NCBI GenBank assembly: GCA_041596215.1
Contig: JBFHIZ010000065.1
Coordinates: forward strand, 1 to 5,623
Direction of reading: 5' to 3'
Length of the DNA stretch: 5,623 bases
DNA from: JBFHIZ01 sp041596215
Lineage (GTDB): Bacteria > Bacillota > Clostridia > Lachnospirales > Lachnospiraceae
In this document: positions 1 to 5,001 of the stretch, piece by piece
How the letters are laid out: each line of letters opens with the position of its first letter
Numbering within the stretch: the first letter of the stretch is position 1
The notes under the pieces: model-generated
Databases searched by the model: none
The model's input: only the letters and a program-made list of their open reading frames with translations
What the model was told of the DNA's origin: nothing
Translations under genes and position numbers: made by a program

Positions 1-21
1 CAGACTTATGCTTGATACCGT

Positions 22-87
22 TTATTTCTTTTGAGCTTTTTCAAGTCCATCCTTTAAATAACTTTCTAATTCCTGTTGCATATTCAT
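22..87 (-). CDS. Possible very short ORF downstream of hxlB (uncertain)
   Basis: A short open frame follows the hexuloisomerase gene. It begins at an ATG at 85-87 or, more likely, at the ATG two codons later (79-81), which has AGGA five bases upstream. It ends with TAA at 22-24. The product would be about 19 to 21 residues, mostly Glu, Lys and Gln, ending in EKAQKK and looking like a charged amphipathic helix. A GTG at 109-111 in the same frame would give 29 residues. The frame is also continuous with hxlB after its stop, so it could be decayed 3' sequence or the start of a broken downstream gene. I recognise no family. The only support is the ribosome-site spacing and the position. Confidence 0.2.
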   Translation of the reverse strand: MNMQQELESYLKDGLEKAQKK

Positions 88-138
88 CCTAATTTTTCTT
101 TCATAATTCACTTTGTTAATTACAGCATATATAAATTG

Positions 139-693
139 CTATTCAAGATTAGCATGTCTTGCAAACATTTCATCGGATGTAATCTCAAATTTTTCCATTA
201 AATATAATACAAGAGAATCGAGAACTATTGCCATCGTTTGTTCTGCCAACGTTCCCATAGGTAATAAAGAATGATACCTTTCCACACCCATCACTTTCGG
301 ACTTGGCGCAGAAATTCGAATTATGGCATCGGCAAGTTCTCCTATTGGTGAATTTGGAGAGGTTGTCAACAAAAGAATCTTTGCCCCCATTTCTTTTGCT
401 TTTTTTGCATGTATAAGCAAAGAAGATGTTCTTCCAGATGCCGATATTATAATCAAATTATCATTTTTTTGAATTCCAGGTGTGTTACAGTCTCCTAACA
501 TATATGAGGAAAAACCCATCTGCATAAGTCGCATAGCAAATCCCCTAGCAACGTATCCAGAACGTCCCACTCCCGATATTATTTGTTTCCTATCAAATGT
601 AAGATGTTCAACAATCTGTCGACATTGAGTAAGCGAAACCTGTGCTATACTTTCATTCAATTCTTTTAATATAAGTTCAGGATAATTTTGCAT
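139..693 (-). CDS. hxlB: 6-phospho-3-hexuloisomerase (SIS domain)
   Basis: This 184-residue cytoplasmic SIS-fold isomerase interconverts D-arabino-3-hexulose-6-phosphate and fructose-6-phosphate, the second step of the ribulose monophosphate reactions. Visible features are the N-terminal phosphosugar-binding stretch GVGRSGYVA (41-49), FAMRLMQMGF (52-61), the SASGRTSS loop (84-91), PMGTLAEQ with a family-typical Glu (145-152), and the C-terminal MFARHANLE, which closely resembles the end of B. subtilis HxlB (MFTHHANLE) as I recall it. Length matches the family, at about 185 residues. The ATG at 691-693 is chosen over the ATG at 712-714 because GGAGG (703-707) sits nine bases upstream of it and the protein then aligns with relatives from residue 1. 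The gene overlaps the end of the regulator gene by 17 bases, so translation is probably coupled. Unlike in Bacillus, it is separated from hxlA by the regulator. One oddity is Gln58, where relatives I remember carry His (FAMRLMH). Confidence 0.92.
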   Translation of the reverse strand: MQNYPELILKELNESIAQVSLTQCRQIVEHLTFDRKQIISGVGRSGYVARGFAMRLMQMGFSSYMLGDCNTPGIQKNDNLIIISASGRTSSLLIHAKKAKEMGAKILLLTTSPNSPIGELADAIIRISAPSPKVMGVERYHSLLPMGTLAEQTMAIVLDSLVLYLMEKFEITSDEMFARHANLE

Positions 694-1474
694 CGATTTC
701 TTCCTCCATTTCACTTACAAGAATCACATTCGTATCTTGCTGTAAAATTGTCAGATCTTCTGTTGATAATCCATGGTCCGTCACAAAATAATCGATATTT
801 TTCCAACTTGCGTATTCGACCATAGCACTAGATTTTGCTTTTTCACTTTCAGCGACTACTATTGTTTTTCGGGAATTAGAAACCGCAATTCTTTTTATTT
901 CTGCATCACTAAAGCTATTCGAAGAAGGGCCATTATGCTGTTGAAATCCACTCGTTCCTAAAATTGCAAAATCAAACTTAACATGTGCTAAAAAATTAGT
1001 AGCACCATACCCCATTAAAGACATCGTATCGCTATTCAACTGTCCACCCGTAATATGAACCGTATTGTTTGTATTACACAATACATTCGCTGCACTGATT
1101 GAACTTGTAATGACAGTATATCCTCCCTTTAAGGTAAGTGCTTTTGCAATACTAAGCACTGTACTTCCCGAGTCAAGATATAAAATACTTCCTTCTGGCA
1201 AATAAGTAATCGTTGCCTTTGCAATTTGTGATTTGATATGACTATTTACATTTTCTCTGTTTTGCATAGGCTGCACGGAAAATTCAAAGGATGAAAATGC
1301 ACCGCCATGCTTTTTTTTTGCTACCCCTATACTATTCAAATATATAATATCCTTACGAATTGTTTCTGTCGTTACATCAAACATGGATGCCATTTCGCCA
1401 ACTTTAATACTTCCATTTTCAACTAATAACTCCGCAATTTTATCTCTGCGAACTTTACTAGATACTTTTTTCAA
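677..1474 (-). CDS. DeoR-family sugar-phosphate-responsive transcriptional regulator
   Basis: A 265-residue DeoR-family regulator of usual length. Residues about 5-58 form the winged helix-turn-helix, with RRDKIAELL, the recognition segment DVTTETIRKDI and the wing KKKHGGA. Residues about 75-235 form the DeoRC effector domain, with DSGST (101-105), TGGQL (142-146) and ILGTSGF followed by AEIKR (171-195), the fold that binds phosphorylated sugars. By family knowledge it should repress its neighbours and be released by a sugar phosphate. Its own promoter is overlapped by an inverted repeat (1502-1539), suggesting autoregulation. The start is TTG at 1472-1474, preceded by a G-rich ribosome site; the nearby ATG at 1476-1478 is out of frame and stops after two codons. 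It lies between hxlA and hxlB, so it most likely controls this cluster. The gene contains a nine-A run in the wing-coding region (1311-1319). Confidence 0.92.
   Translation of the reverse strand: MKKVSSKVRRDKIAELLVENGSIKVGEMASMFDVTTETIRKDIIYLNSIGVAKKKHGGAFSSFEFSVQPMQNRENVNSHIKSQIAKATITYLPEGSILYLDSGSTVLSIAKALTLKGGYTVITSSISAANVLCNTNNTVHITGGQLNSDTMSLMGYGATNFLAHVKFDFAILGTSGFQQHNGPSSNSFSDAEIKRIAVSNSRKTIVVAESEKAKSSAMVEYASWKNIDYFVTDHGLSTEDLTILQQDTNVILVSEMEEEIDAKLS
703..707 (-). promoter_or_regulatory. Shine-Dalgarno of hxlB inside the regulator gene
   Basis: GGAGG on the minus strand lies nine bases before the ATG at 691-693, within the last codons of the DeoR-type regulator. It decides the start of hxlB and implies that ribosomes finishing the regulator can reinitiate directly on hxlB. 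Confidence 0.75.
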
Positions 1475-1481
1475 TACATAT

Positions 1482-1489
1482 CCCCCCCT
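1482..1489 (-). promoter_or_regulatory. G-run ribosome binding site of the DeoR-type gene
   Basis: On the minus strand an A followed by seven G ends seven bases before the TTG start. It is the only plausible Shine-Dalgarno and supports the TTG start. A seven-G run stands out in such AT-rich DNA. Confidence 0.6.
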
Positions 1490-1501
1490 GCTTATATTTT
1501 G

Positions 1502-1539
1502 GTAACTATTCCTTTCTAATCTAATAACTTAATAGTTAC
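1502..1539. promoter_or_regulatory. Inverted repeat, probable operator of the DeoR-type regulator
   Basis: GTAACTATT (1502-1510) and AATAGTTAC (1531-1539) are perfect 9-bp inverted copies separated by 20 bases, with centres 29 bases apart, close to three helical turns. A further TAACT at 1525-1529 makes a tight TAACT-TAAT-AGTTA palindrome with the right arm. The right arm covers the -10 region. This position suits a repressor operator. The assignment to the adjacent regulator is inference. Confidence 0.5.
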
Positions 1540-1560
1540 ATATTCATATCTTTTGGTCAA
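1532..1560 (-). promoter_or_regulatory. Promoter of the regulator-hxlB unit
   Basis: On the minus strand TTGACC (1555-1560) is separated by 17 bases from AACTAT (1532-1537), with a TG one base before the second box (extended -10). The -35 is close to consensus but the -10 is weak on its own. The expected transcript starts near 1525 and carries the regulator and hxlB. The overlap with an inverted repeat supports a regulated promoter. Confidence 0.5.
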
Positions 1561-1587
1561 GCATTCTTGTTTACTTCTAATTTTCCT

Positions 1588-2223
1588 TTAAAGCGAAATC
1601 GCATGGTAAAGTTTTTCTGCTTCTAACACTGGATCTTTTGCTGAAATAATTCCACCACCCACAATGATAATATTTGGATTGTATTCTTTATATTTATTTA
1701 TCGTTTCCCTATTGATTCCACCTGCTACTGCAATCGCCGCTTTTGGATTACATGCACGTATTTCCTCTAAATCATCTAATGGTGTTCTTCCAAGTGCTTG
1801 TTGATCGACTCCTGTATGCACTGCTATAATATCTACTCCCATTTCATCTAATTCTTTTACACGTTTAGGAATATTTTCAATGCATATCATATCTACCATA
1901 ACTTTCCCTCCAGCTTTCCGAGCTGCTTTTATGCTATCAATAATGGTAGCATCATCCGTCACTGCAAGTACTGTTACATAATCTGCTCCCTTTTTAAATA
2001 ATTCATCTGCTTCGTAGTATCCAGCATCCATGATTTTCGAATCACATAAAATTTCTACCTTGGGAGCTATGTTTTTGATATCACGAATAACATCCGTACC
2101 ATATGTTAAAAGATACGGTGTTCCAAGCTCTACGATATCAACATAGGAATTTATTTTTTTAAGAAGCAAGACTAGTTCCTGTCGAGACAAAATATCCATT
2201 GCAATTTGTAGTTTTATCTTCAT
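1588..2223 (-). CDS. hxlA: 3-hexulose-6-phosphate synthase
   Basis: A 211-residue TIM-barrel enzyme of the orotidine-5'-phosphate decarboxylase superfamily. It performs the Mg-dependent aldol reaction between ribulose-5-phosphate and formaldehyde to give D-arabino-3-hexulose-6-phosphate, or the reverse. Visible residues are Asp10 (AMD), Glu32 (VELGT), the DSKIMD active-site motif with Asp61, Lys63 and Asp66, VTDDATI (88-94), His136 in AVHTGVD, and the phosphate loops AGGI (167-170) and VGGG (188-191). The IMDAGYYEA, TDDATI and VHTGxDxQAxG stretches match B. subtilis HxlA as I recall it. They differ from 3-keto-L-gulonate-6-phosphate decarboxylase (UlaD type), which has YHRSRD at the corresponding place, so synthase is preferred. 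No strong Shine-Dalgarno is visible before the ATG. The gene follows the isomerase gene by 76 bases, with no terminator before the regulator. Confidence 0.9.
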   Translation of the reverse strand: MKIKLQIAMDILSRQELVLLLKKINSYVDIVELGTPYLLTYGTDVIRDIKNIAPKVEILCDSKIMDAGYYEADELFKKGADYVTVLAVTDDATIIDSIKAARKAGGKVMVDMICIENIPKRVKELDEMGVDIIAVHTGVDQQALGRTPLDDLEEIRACNPKAAIAVAGGINRETINKYKEYNPNIIIVGGGIISAKDPVLEAEKLYHAISL

Positions 2224-2299
2224 TTTTTTCGTATCATCTAATTATTTATTTTCCAATAATCAAATCATATTTTCCTTTCATTTTATGTATTTCATACTT

Positions 2300-2821
2300 C
2301 TATTCCTTTTCTTGCGTATATCCCATTCCCCAGGCAATAAAATCTGGTTTTTTTAGTTGTTGTTTTTCAAGATTAACAAATAACTCTTTATTTTTCACCG
2401 ATGATGTTCTATTCCAATCAAATGGTTCATCATACCATGCATCCAACACTTTTTTCGCTACTTCCACAGTTACTACGCGTGCACCAAGACACAAAACTTG
2501 TGCATCTGCACTTTTTCGTGCGCGCTCTGCTGAATAGCAATCGCTTACATTTGCCGCACGAATCCCCCAAAATCGATTTGCCATATGACAAAATCCTATT
2601 CCAGTACCACATATAAACAGTGCCAAACGACACTCATCTTTTTGAATTGCCTCACAAATCATCCTTGTAGTTTCCATTTGTGAACCAGCGCCCTCTACTG
2701 CCGTATGAATTGGATCCAATACAATTTCTGCGTTTTTTTCATTCATTAAATATTCTTTCAATTCTTCTTTTAAAGCGAACCCCACATCATCGCAACCAAG
2801 TGCTATCTTTATTTTTTTCAT
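2300..2821 (-). CDS. RpiB/LacA/LacB-family sugar-phosphate isomerase, LacB-like with altered active site
   Basis: A 173-residue protein of the RpiB/LacAB fold, which interconverts aldose and ketose phosphates such as ribose-5/ribulose-5-phosphate, allose-6/allulose-6-phosphate or galactose-6/tagatose-6-phosphate. The CGTGIG loop with the catalytic Cys71 (71-76), ANRFWGIRAA (81-90), DCYSAERAR (94-102) and LGARVV (112-117) are clear. Two usual histidines are missing. The N-terminal CDH motif reads CDD (10-12), and the R-x-H-N motif of RpiB reads RKSA (102-105). The long C-terminal tail to residue 173 resembles LacB (about 171 residues) more than RpiB (about 150). LacB also lacks the HN pair but works together with LacA, and no LacA is present here. 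AGGAG lies ten bases before the ATG, and the gene starts 20 bases after the kinase stop, so it is in the same operon. The exact substrate is unknown. Confidence 0.85.
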   Translation of the reverse strand: MKKIKIALGCDDVGFALKEELKEYLMNEKNAEIVLDPIHTAVEGAGSQMETTRMICEAIQKDECRLALFICGTGIGFCHMANRFWGIRAANVSDCYSAERARKSADAQVLCLGARVVTVEVAKKVLDAWYDEPFDWNRTSSVKNKELFVNLEKQQLKKPDFIAWGMGYTQEKE

Positions 2822-2841
2822 ATTCTTTTTTCTCCTACATT

Positions 2842-4353
2842 TTATTTTTTGTGCGATGTTTCAGATAATCGATGAAACAAATCGCTATTTGCTGTATAAA
2901 TATCCTTATATATTCCATAGTTCTCTTCATACAAACTTTTCACTTGTATATTCGGCTCATATATTTTTCTTTCATAATGAACCATATTCTGACAAGCTTC
3001 TTGATAATTTTGGTAAAATCCCGTTCCCACAGCTGCTACAATGGCTGCTCCAAGACAAGATTGTTCATTATTTACCGCTACCTTTACCGGATGTCCTAGT
3101 ATATCTGCCTCCATTTGTAAAAAAAGGGAACCCCTAGCTCCACCCCCTGAAGCAATCACACTATCTGTTGTTAGTCCTATTTCTTCAAATATTTCCGTCG
3201 TTGTTTTCATGGTATATACCAAGCCTTCCATTGCACTTCGTATCAAATGTGCACGTGTATGATTTAGTGTCAACCCAATATACATTCCGCGTGCCTTCGT
3301 ATCATTGACTGGGGTACGCGCACCACTAAGATATGGCAAAAAAAGTAATCCTTCGCTTCCATGTGTGATTTTTCCTGCCTCTGCTGTCATTTCATCATAG
3401 GATTGCATCGATAACATATTATTTTTCAACCACTTCAGTGCCACTCCTCCACTAAGATTTGCACCCATCAGCATCCACAATTCTTTTGTTGTATGACTAA
3501 ATGTGGTAACACGAAACAAAGAATCATGTTTTGCGGTATTTGCCACACAATTTACAGAACAGGAGGTCCCTATATTGGCAATCCATGGACTATTTTCATT
3601 AATGACACCATTTCCCACTTGCTGAATAATAGAATCTCCTCCACCAAATACTAATGGCGTTCCTACCAATAACCCTGTTACTTTTGCACATTCGTTTGTC
3701 ACTTTCCCTGCAAACTCTGCTGCTTCTTTGCATTTTGGAAACCAGTCAACCGAAATTTCTAGCTTTTTTAGTATATCTTTTGCCCATATATTATGTCTTG
3801 TATCATAAGCCAATGTAGCCGATGCATCTGATAAATCAGTTCCCATCTCTCCACACATACGATATCGAATATAATCCTTTGGTAACATTACATTCTCAAT
3901 TTTACAATAAACTTCTGGCTCATTCTCTTTTACCCAAAGTAAAGAGGAAAGCAAAAAGCCTGCGGAAAGATCATTTAAAGTCGTTTGGTGATATATTTCT
4001 TTCCCCACCGTTTGATACACTTCATCCACTTGTTTTTTTGCACGTTGATCACACCATAAAATTGCATCTCGAAGAGGCTTTCCATTTTTGTCTAAAGCAA
4101 CAAGACCATGCATCTGACCGGAAAATCCAACTCCCTTGATTTCTTTACTTATGTTTGGTTTGGTTTGTGATATTTCTAATATTGTTTGCCGTGTTGCTTC
4201 CCAAAGCATCTCCACATTCTGTTCTGCAAATCCTGGACGTAAACTAGTTATTTCATATTCTCGTTGTGCCTCCGCAACTTTTTTTCCTTTTTCATCTACG
4301 ACTATTGTTTTTACACTAGACGTCCCCATATCAATACCCATAAAATTATGCAT
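2842..4353 (-). CDS. xylB: Xylulokinase-type FGGY carbohydrate kinase
   Basis: A 503-residue cytoplasmic sugar kinase of the FGGY family, usual length for xylulokinase. It transfers phosphate from ATP to a ketose, classically D-xylulose to give xylulose-5-phosphate. The first actin-like domain begins with GIDMGTSSVK (6-15). GQMHG (79-83), LWCDQR (99-104) and LPKDYIRYRMCGE (157-169) are xylulokinase-like. GGGD (237-240) carries the expected catalytic base Asp240. The second domain has NIGTS (260-264), LPYLSGARTP (339-348; often SGERTP), and the ATP-binding SGGGAR (402-407). It is the first gene of the cluster, with AAGGAG eight bases before the ATG and its own strong promoter upstream. Members of this subfamily also act on other ketoses, and the HPS/HPI neighbours make a non-xylulose substrate possible, so the symbol names the family more than the substrate. 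Confidence 0.88.
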   Translation of the reverse strand: MHNFMGIDMGTSSVKTIVVDEKGKKVAEAQREYEITSLRPGFAEQNVEMLWEATRQTILEISQTKPNISKEIKGVGFSGQMHGLVALDKNGKPLRDAILWCDQRAKKQVDEVYQTVGKEIYHQTTLNDLSAGFLLSSLLWVKENEPEVYCKIENVMLPKDYIRYRMCGEMGTDLSDASATLAYDTRHNIWAKDILKKLEISVDWFPKCKEAAEFAGKVTNECAKVTGLLVGTPLVFGGGDSIIQQVGNGVINENSPWIANIGTSCSVNCVANTAKHDSLFRVTTFSHTTKELWMLMGANLSGGVALKWLKNNMLSMQSYDEMTAEAGKITHGSEGLLFLPYLSGARTPVNDTKARGMYIGLTLNHTRAHLIRSAMEGLVYTMKTTTEIFEEIGLTTDSVIASGGGARGSLFLQMEADILGHPVKVAVNNEQSCLGAAIVAAVGTGFYQNYQEACQNMVHYERKIYEPNIQVKSLYEENYGIYKDIYTANSDLFHRLSETSHKK

Positions 4354-4389
4354 AAAATTAACTCCTTTACTTTTTCAACTTATTTTTGT

Positions 4390-4426
4390 TAATTTATTGC
4401 GATTCACTCCAAATCGCAATAAATTA
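4390..4426. repeat. Perfect 15-bp inverted repeat in the xylB leader
   Basis: TAATTTATTGCGATT (4390-4404) and AATCGCAATAAATTA (4412-4426) are perfect inverted copies around a seven-base loop, CACTCCA on the plus strand. The repeat lies downstream of the promoter and would form a long hairpin in the leader RNA. On the transcript it is followed by ACAAAAATAAG, not a U-run, so it is not an intrinsic terminator. It could be an operator, an RNA-stability hairpin or one half of an RNA switch. Confidence 0.7.
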
Positions 4427-4445
4427 CTTGTGATTTGGAGCGAAT
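4402..4445. promoter_or_regulatory. Second, overlapping 16-bp inverted repeat at the transcription start, probable operator
   Basis: ATTCACTCCAAATCGC (4402-4417) and GTGATTTGGAGCGAAT (4430-4445) are inverted copies matching at 14 of 16 positions, with a 12-base spacer and centres 28 bases apart. The right copy covers the expected transcription start and adjoins the -10 box. The left copy is embedded in the 15-bp inverted repeat at 4390-4426. The conserved core is GATTTGGAG. This arrangement suits paired repressor sites; which regulator binds is not shown by the sequence. Confidence 0.5.
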
Positions 4446-4448
4446 ACT

Positions 4449-4477
4449 ATGATATCATTCTTCAATTTTCTTGTCAA
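4449..4477 (-). promoter_or_regulatory. Strong sigma-A promoter of the xylB-led cluster
   Basis: On the minus strand TTGACA (4472-4477) is followed after exactly 17 bases by TATCAT (4449-4454). Transcription should start near 4442, leaving a leader of about 90 bases before the kinase ATG. The two boxes and spacer are close to consensus. The start point falls inside an inverted repeat, so the promoter is probably repressed or its leader structured. Confidence 0.75.
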
Positions 4478-4504
4478 TGCAAATTTCTCGTTTTTTTATT
4501 GCTT

Positions 4505-4525
4505 CATATTTGCTTTTTCCCTCCT
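4505..4525 (-). other. Orphan Shine-Dalgarno with a three-codon ORF
   Basis: AGGAGG (4520-4525, minus strand) precedes an ATG at 4505-4507 by 12 bases. The frame reads Met-Lys-Gln and then stops at 4496-4498, just before the xylB promoter. It looks like a gene start whose body is gone, or a minimal leader ORF. Nothing shows that it is translated. Confidence 0.3.
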
Positions 4526-4547
4526 ATCGCAACTTTTCAAAAATCAC

Positions 4548-4588
4548 AAAAAAAATCACTTGCGTTTCACCCAAAAGGTGAAATGCAA
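4548..4588 (-). terminator. Likely intrinsic terminator of the upstream unit
   Basis: On the minus strand a 12-bp stem with one mismatch (arms 4577-4588 and 4560-4571, core TTTCACC/GGTGAAA) has a five-base loop and is followed, after GTGA, by eight T (4548-4555). It lies about 155 bases after the permease remnant and upstream of the xylB promoter, so it would separate the two transcription units. The four-base gap before the T-run weakens the call slightly. Confidence 0.6.
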
Positions 4589-4602
4589 ATAGTTTCTTTT
4601 AT

Positions 4603-4622
4603 ATCATAATACTTACTATGAT
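4603..4622. repeat. 20-bp pseudo-palindrome
   Basis: ATCATAATA (4603-4611) and TACTATGAT (4614-4622) are inverted copies with one mismatch and a two-base spacer. The half-site TACTATGAT occurs again at 4445-4453, over the xylB -10 region. It could be a protein-binding site, but the AT-rich context makes chance plausible. Confidence 0.3.
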
Positions 4623-4744
4623 GCGCTTCTTTTTTTTTTAATGATAAAGAAATTAATTCCTGTCTATTTTACTACATTATATTTTTCATTTTCACTTTAT
4701 TTTTTATAAAAGCATTCCATTTATCAATACATGTTGCCTTTACT
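4623..4744. other. Gene-free AT-rich stretch
   Basis: The DNA between the permease remnant and the pseudo-palindrome has no ORF with a ribosome site, no convincing promoter and no recognised RNA. A ten-T run at 4630-4639 is the only notable feature. It may be former 3' untranslated sequence of the transporter operon. Confidence 0.4.
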
Positions 4745-4936
4745 TTACCCCTTTATTGATCCCGCAGATAATCTTTCTATAAAATACTTTTGCAATAATA
4801 AATATATAATAATTACTGGTATCATAGAAAGACATGTCATTGCTAAAACAAATCCCCAATCCGTTCGATTATGTGCTTGAAAAAATTGTGTCAATGCAAC
4901 TGGAGTTTTTCCCAATAGATCATATGTACAAAGCTC
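4745..4936 (-). pseudogene. C-terminal remnant of a MalG-type carbohydrate ABC transporter permease
   Basis: The minus strand encodes 63 codons ending in TAA (4745-4747) that read as the last part of an inner-membrane sugar permease (MalG/AraQ type, binding-protein-dependent transport). Visible are KTPVALTQF, the TDWGF motif, a final membrane helix LAMTCLSMIPVIIIYLLL, then QKYFIERLSAGSIKG, the usual ending of this family. About 200 or more N-terminal residues, including the EAA loop that contacts the ATPase and the earlier helices, are absent. A TAG (4937-4939) closes the frame upstream and there is no suitable start codon with a ribosome site. Upstream of that TAG the same frame runs through ISCFSLLYETLELL (about 4943 to 4984), which weakly recalls the preceding helix, so the remnant may extend further with a stop in it. 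It is a decayed gene, probably part of a lost importer. Confidence 0.8.
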
Positions 4937-4951
4937 CTAATCTAATAATTC

Positions 4952-4999
4952 AAGCGTTTCATACAAAAGAGAAAAACAAGATATGGTAAGCGTCTCATA
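4952..4999 (-). repeat. Short direct repeat at the carbamoyltransferase/permease junction
   Basis: On the minus strand TATGAGACGCTT (4988-4999) and TATGAAACGCTT (4952-4963) match at 11 of 12 positions, with starts 36 bases apart. They lie exactly in the stretch between the truncated carbamoyltransferase and the permease remnant. Such a repeat can come from replication slippage or mark a recombination event. Confidence 0.4.
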
Positions 5000-5001
5000 A
5001 G

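Noticed and set aside
693..714. Start of hxlB at the upstream ATG (712-714).
   Set aside because: The Shine-Dalgarno GGAGG lies between the two ATGs and can serve only the downstream one; the extra residues MKWRKKS do not match relatives.
1588..2223. Reading the HPS gene as 3-keto-L-gulonate-6-phosphate decarboxylase (ascorbate pathway).
   Set aside because: The VHTGVDQQALG and TDDATI stretches fit HPS rather than the YHRSRD type, and an HPI gene is in the same cluster.
2224..2299. An 11-codon open frame between the isomerase gene and hxlA, ending DLIIGK.
   Set aside because: It is in the frame of the upstream gene after its stop, has no clear ribosome site before it and matches nothing.
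4390..4426. Intrinsic terminator in the xylB leader.
   Set aside because: The stem is strong but no U-run follows on the minus strand and only four A follow on the plus side of the arm, so termination is not supported in either direction.
4136..4609. A 157-codon plus-strand open frame opposite the start of the kinase gene and the intergenic region.
   Set aside because: Half of it is the antisense of a clear kinase gene, it has no convincing ribosome site and the translation resembles no family.
4948..4999. Catabolite-responsive (cre) sites suggested by TGAAACGCTT and TGAGACGCTT.
   Set aside because: The CG spacing does not fit the cre consensus and the position lies in a gene scar, not at a promoter.
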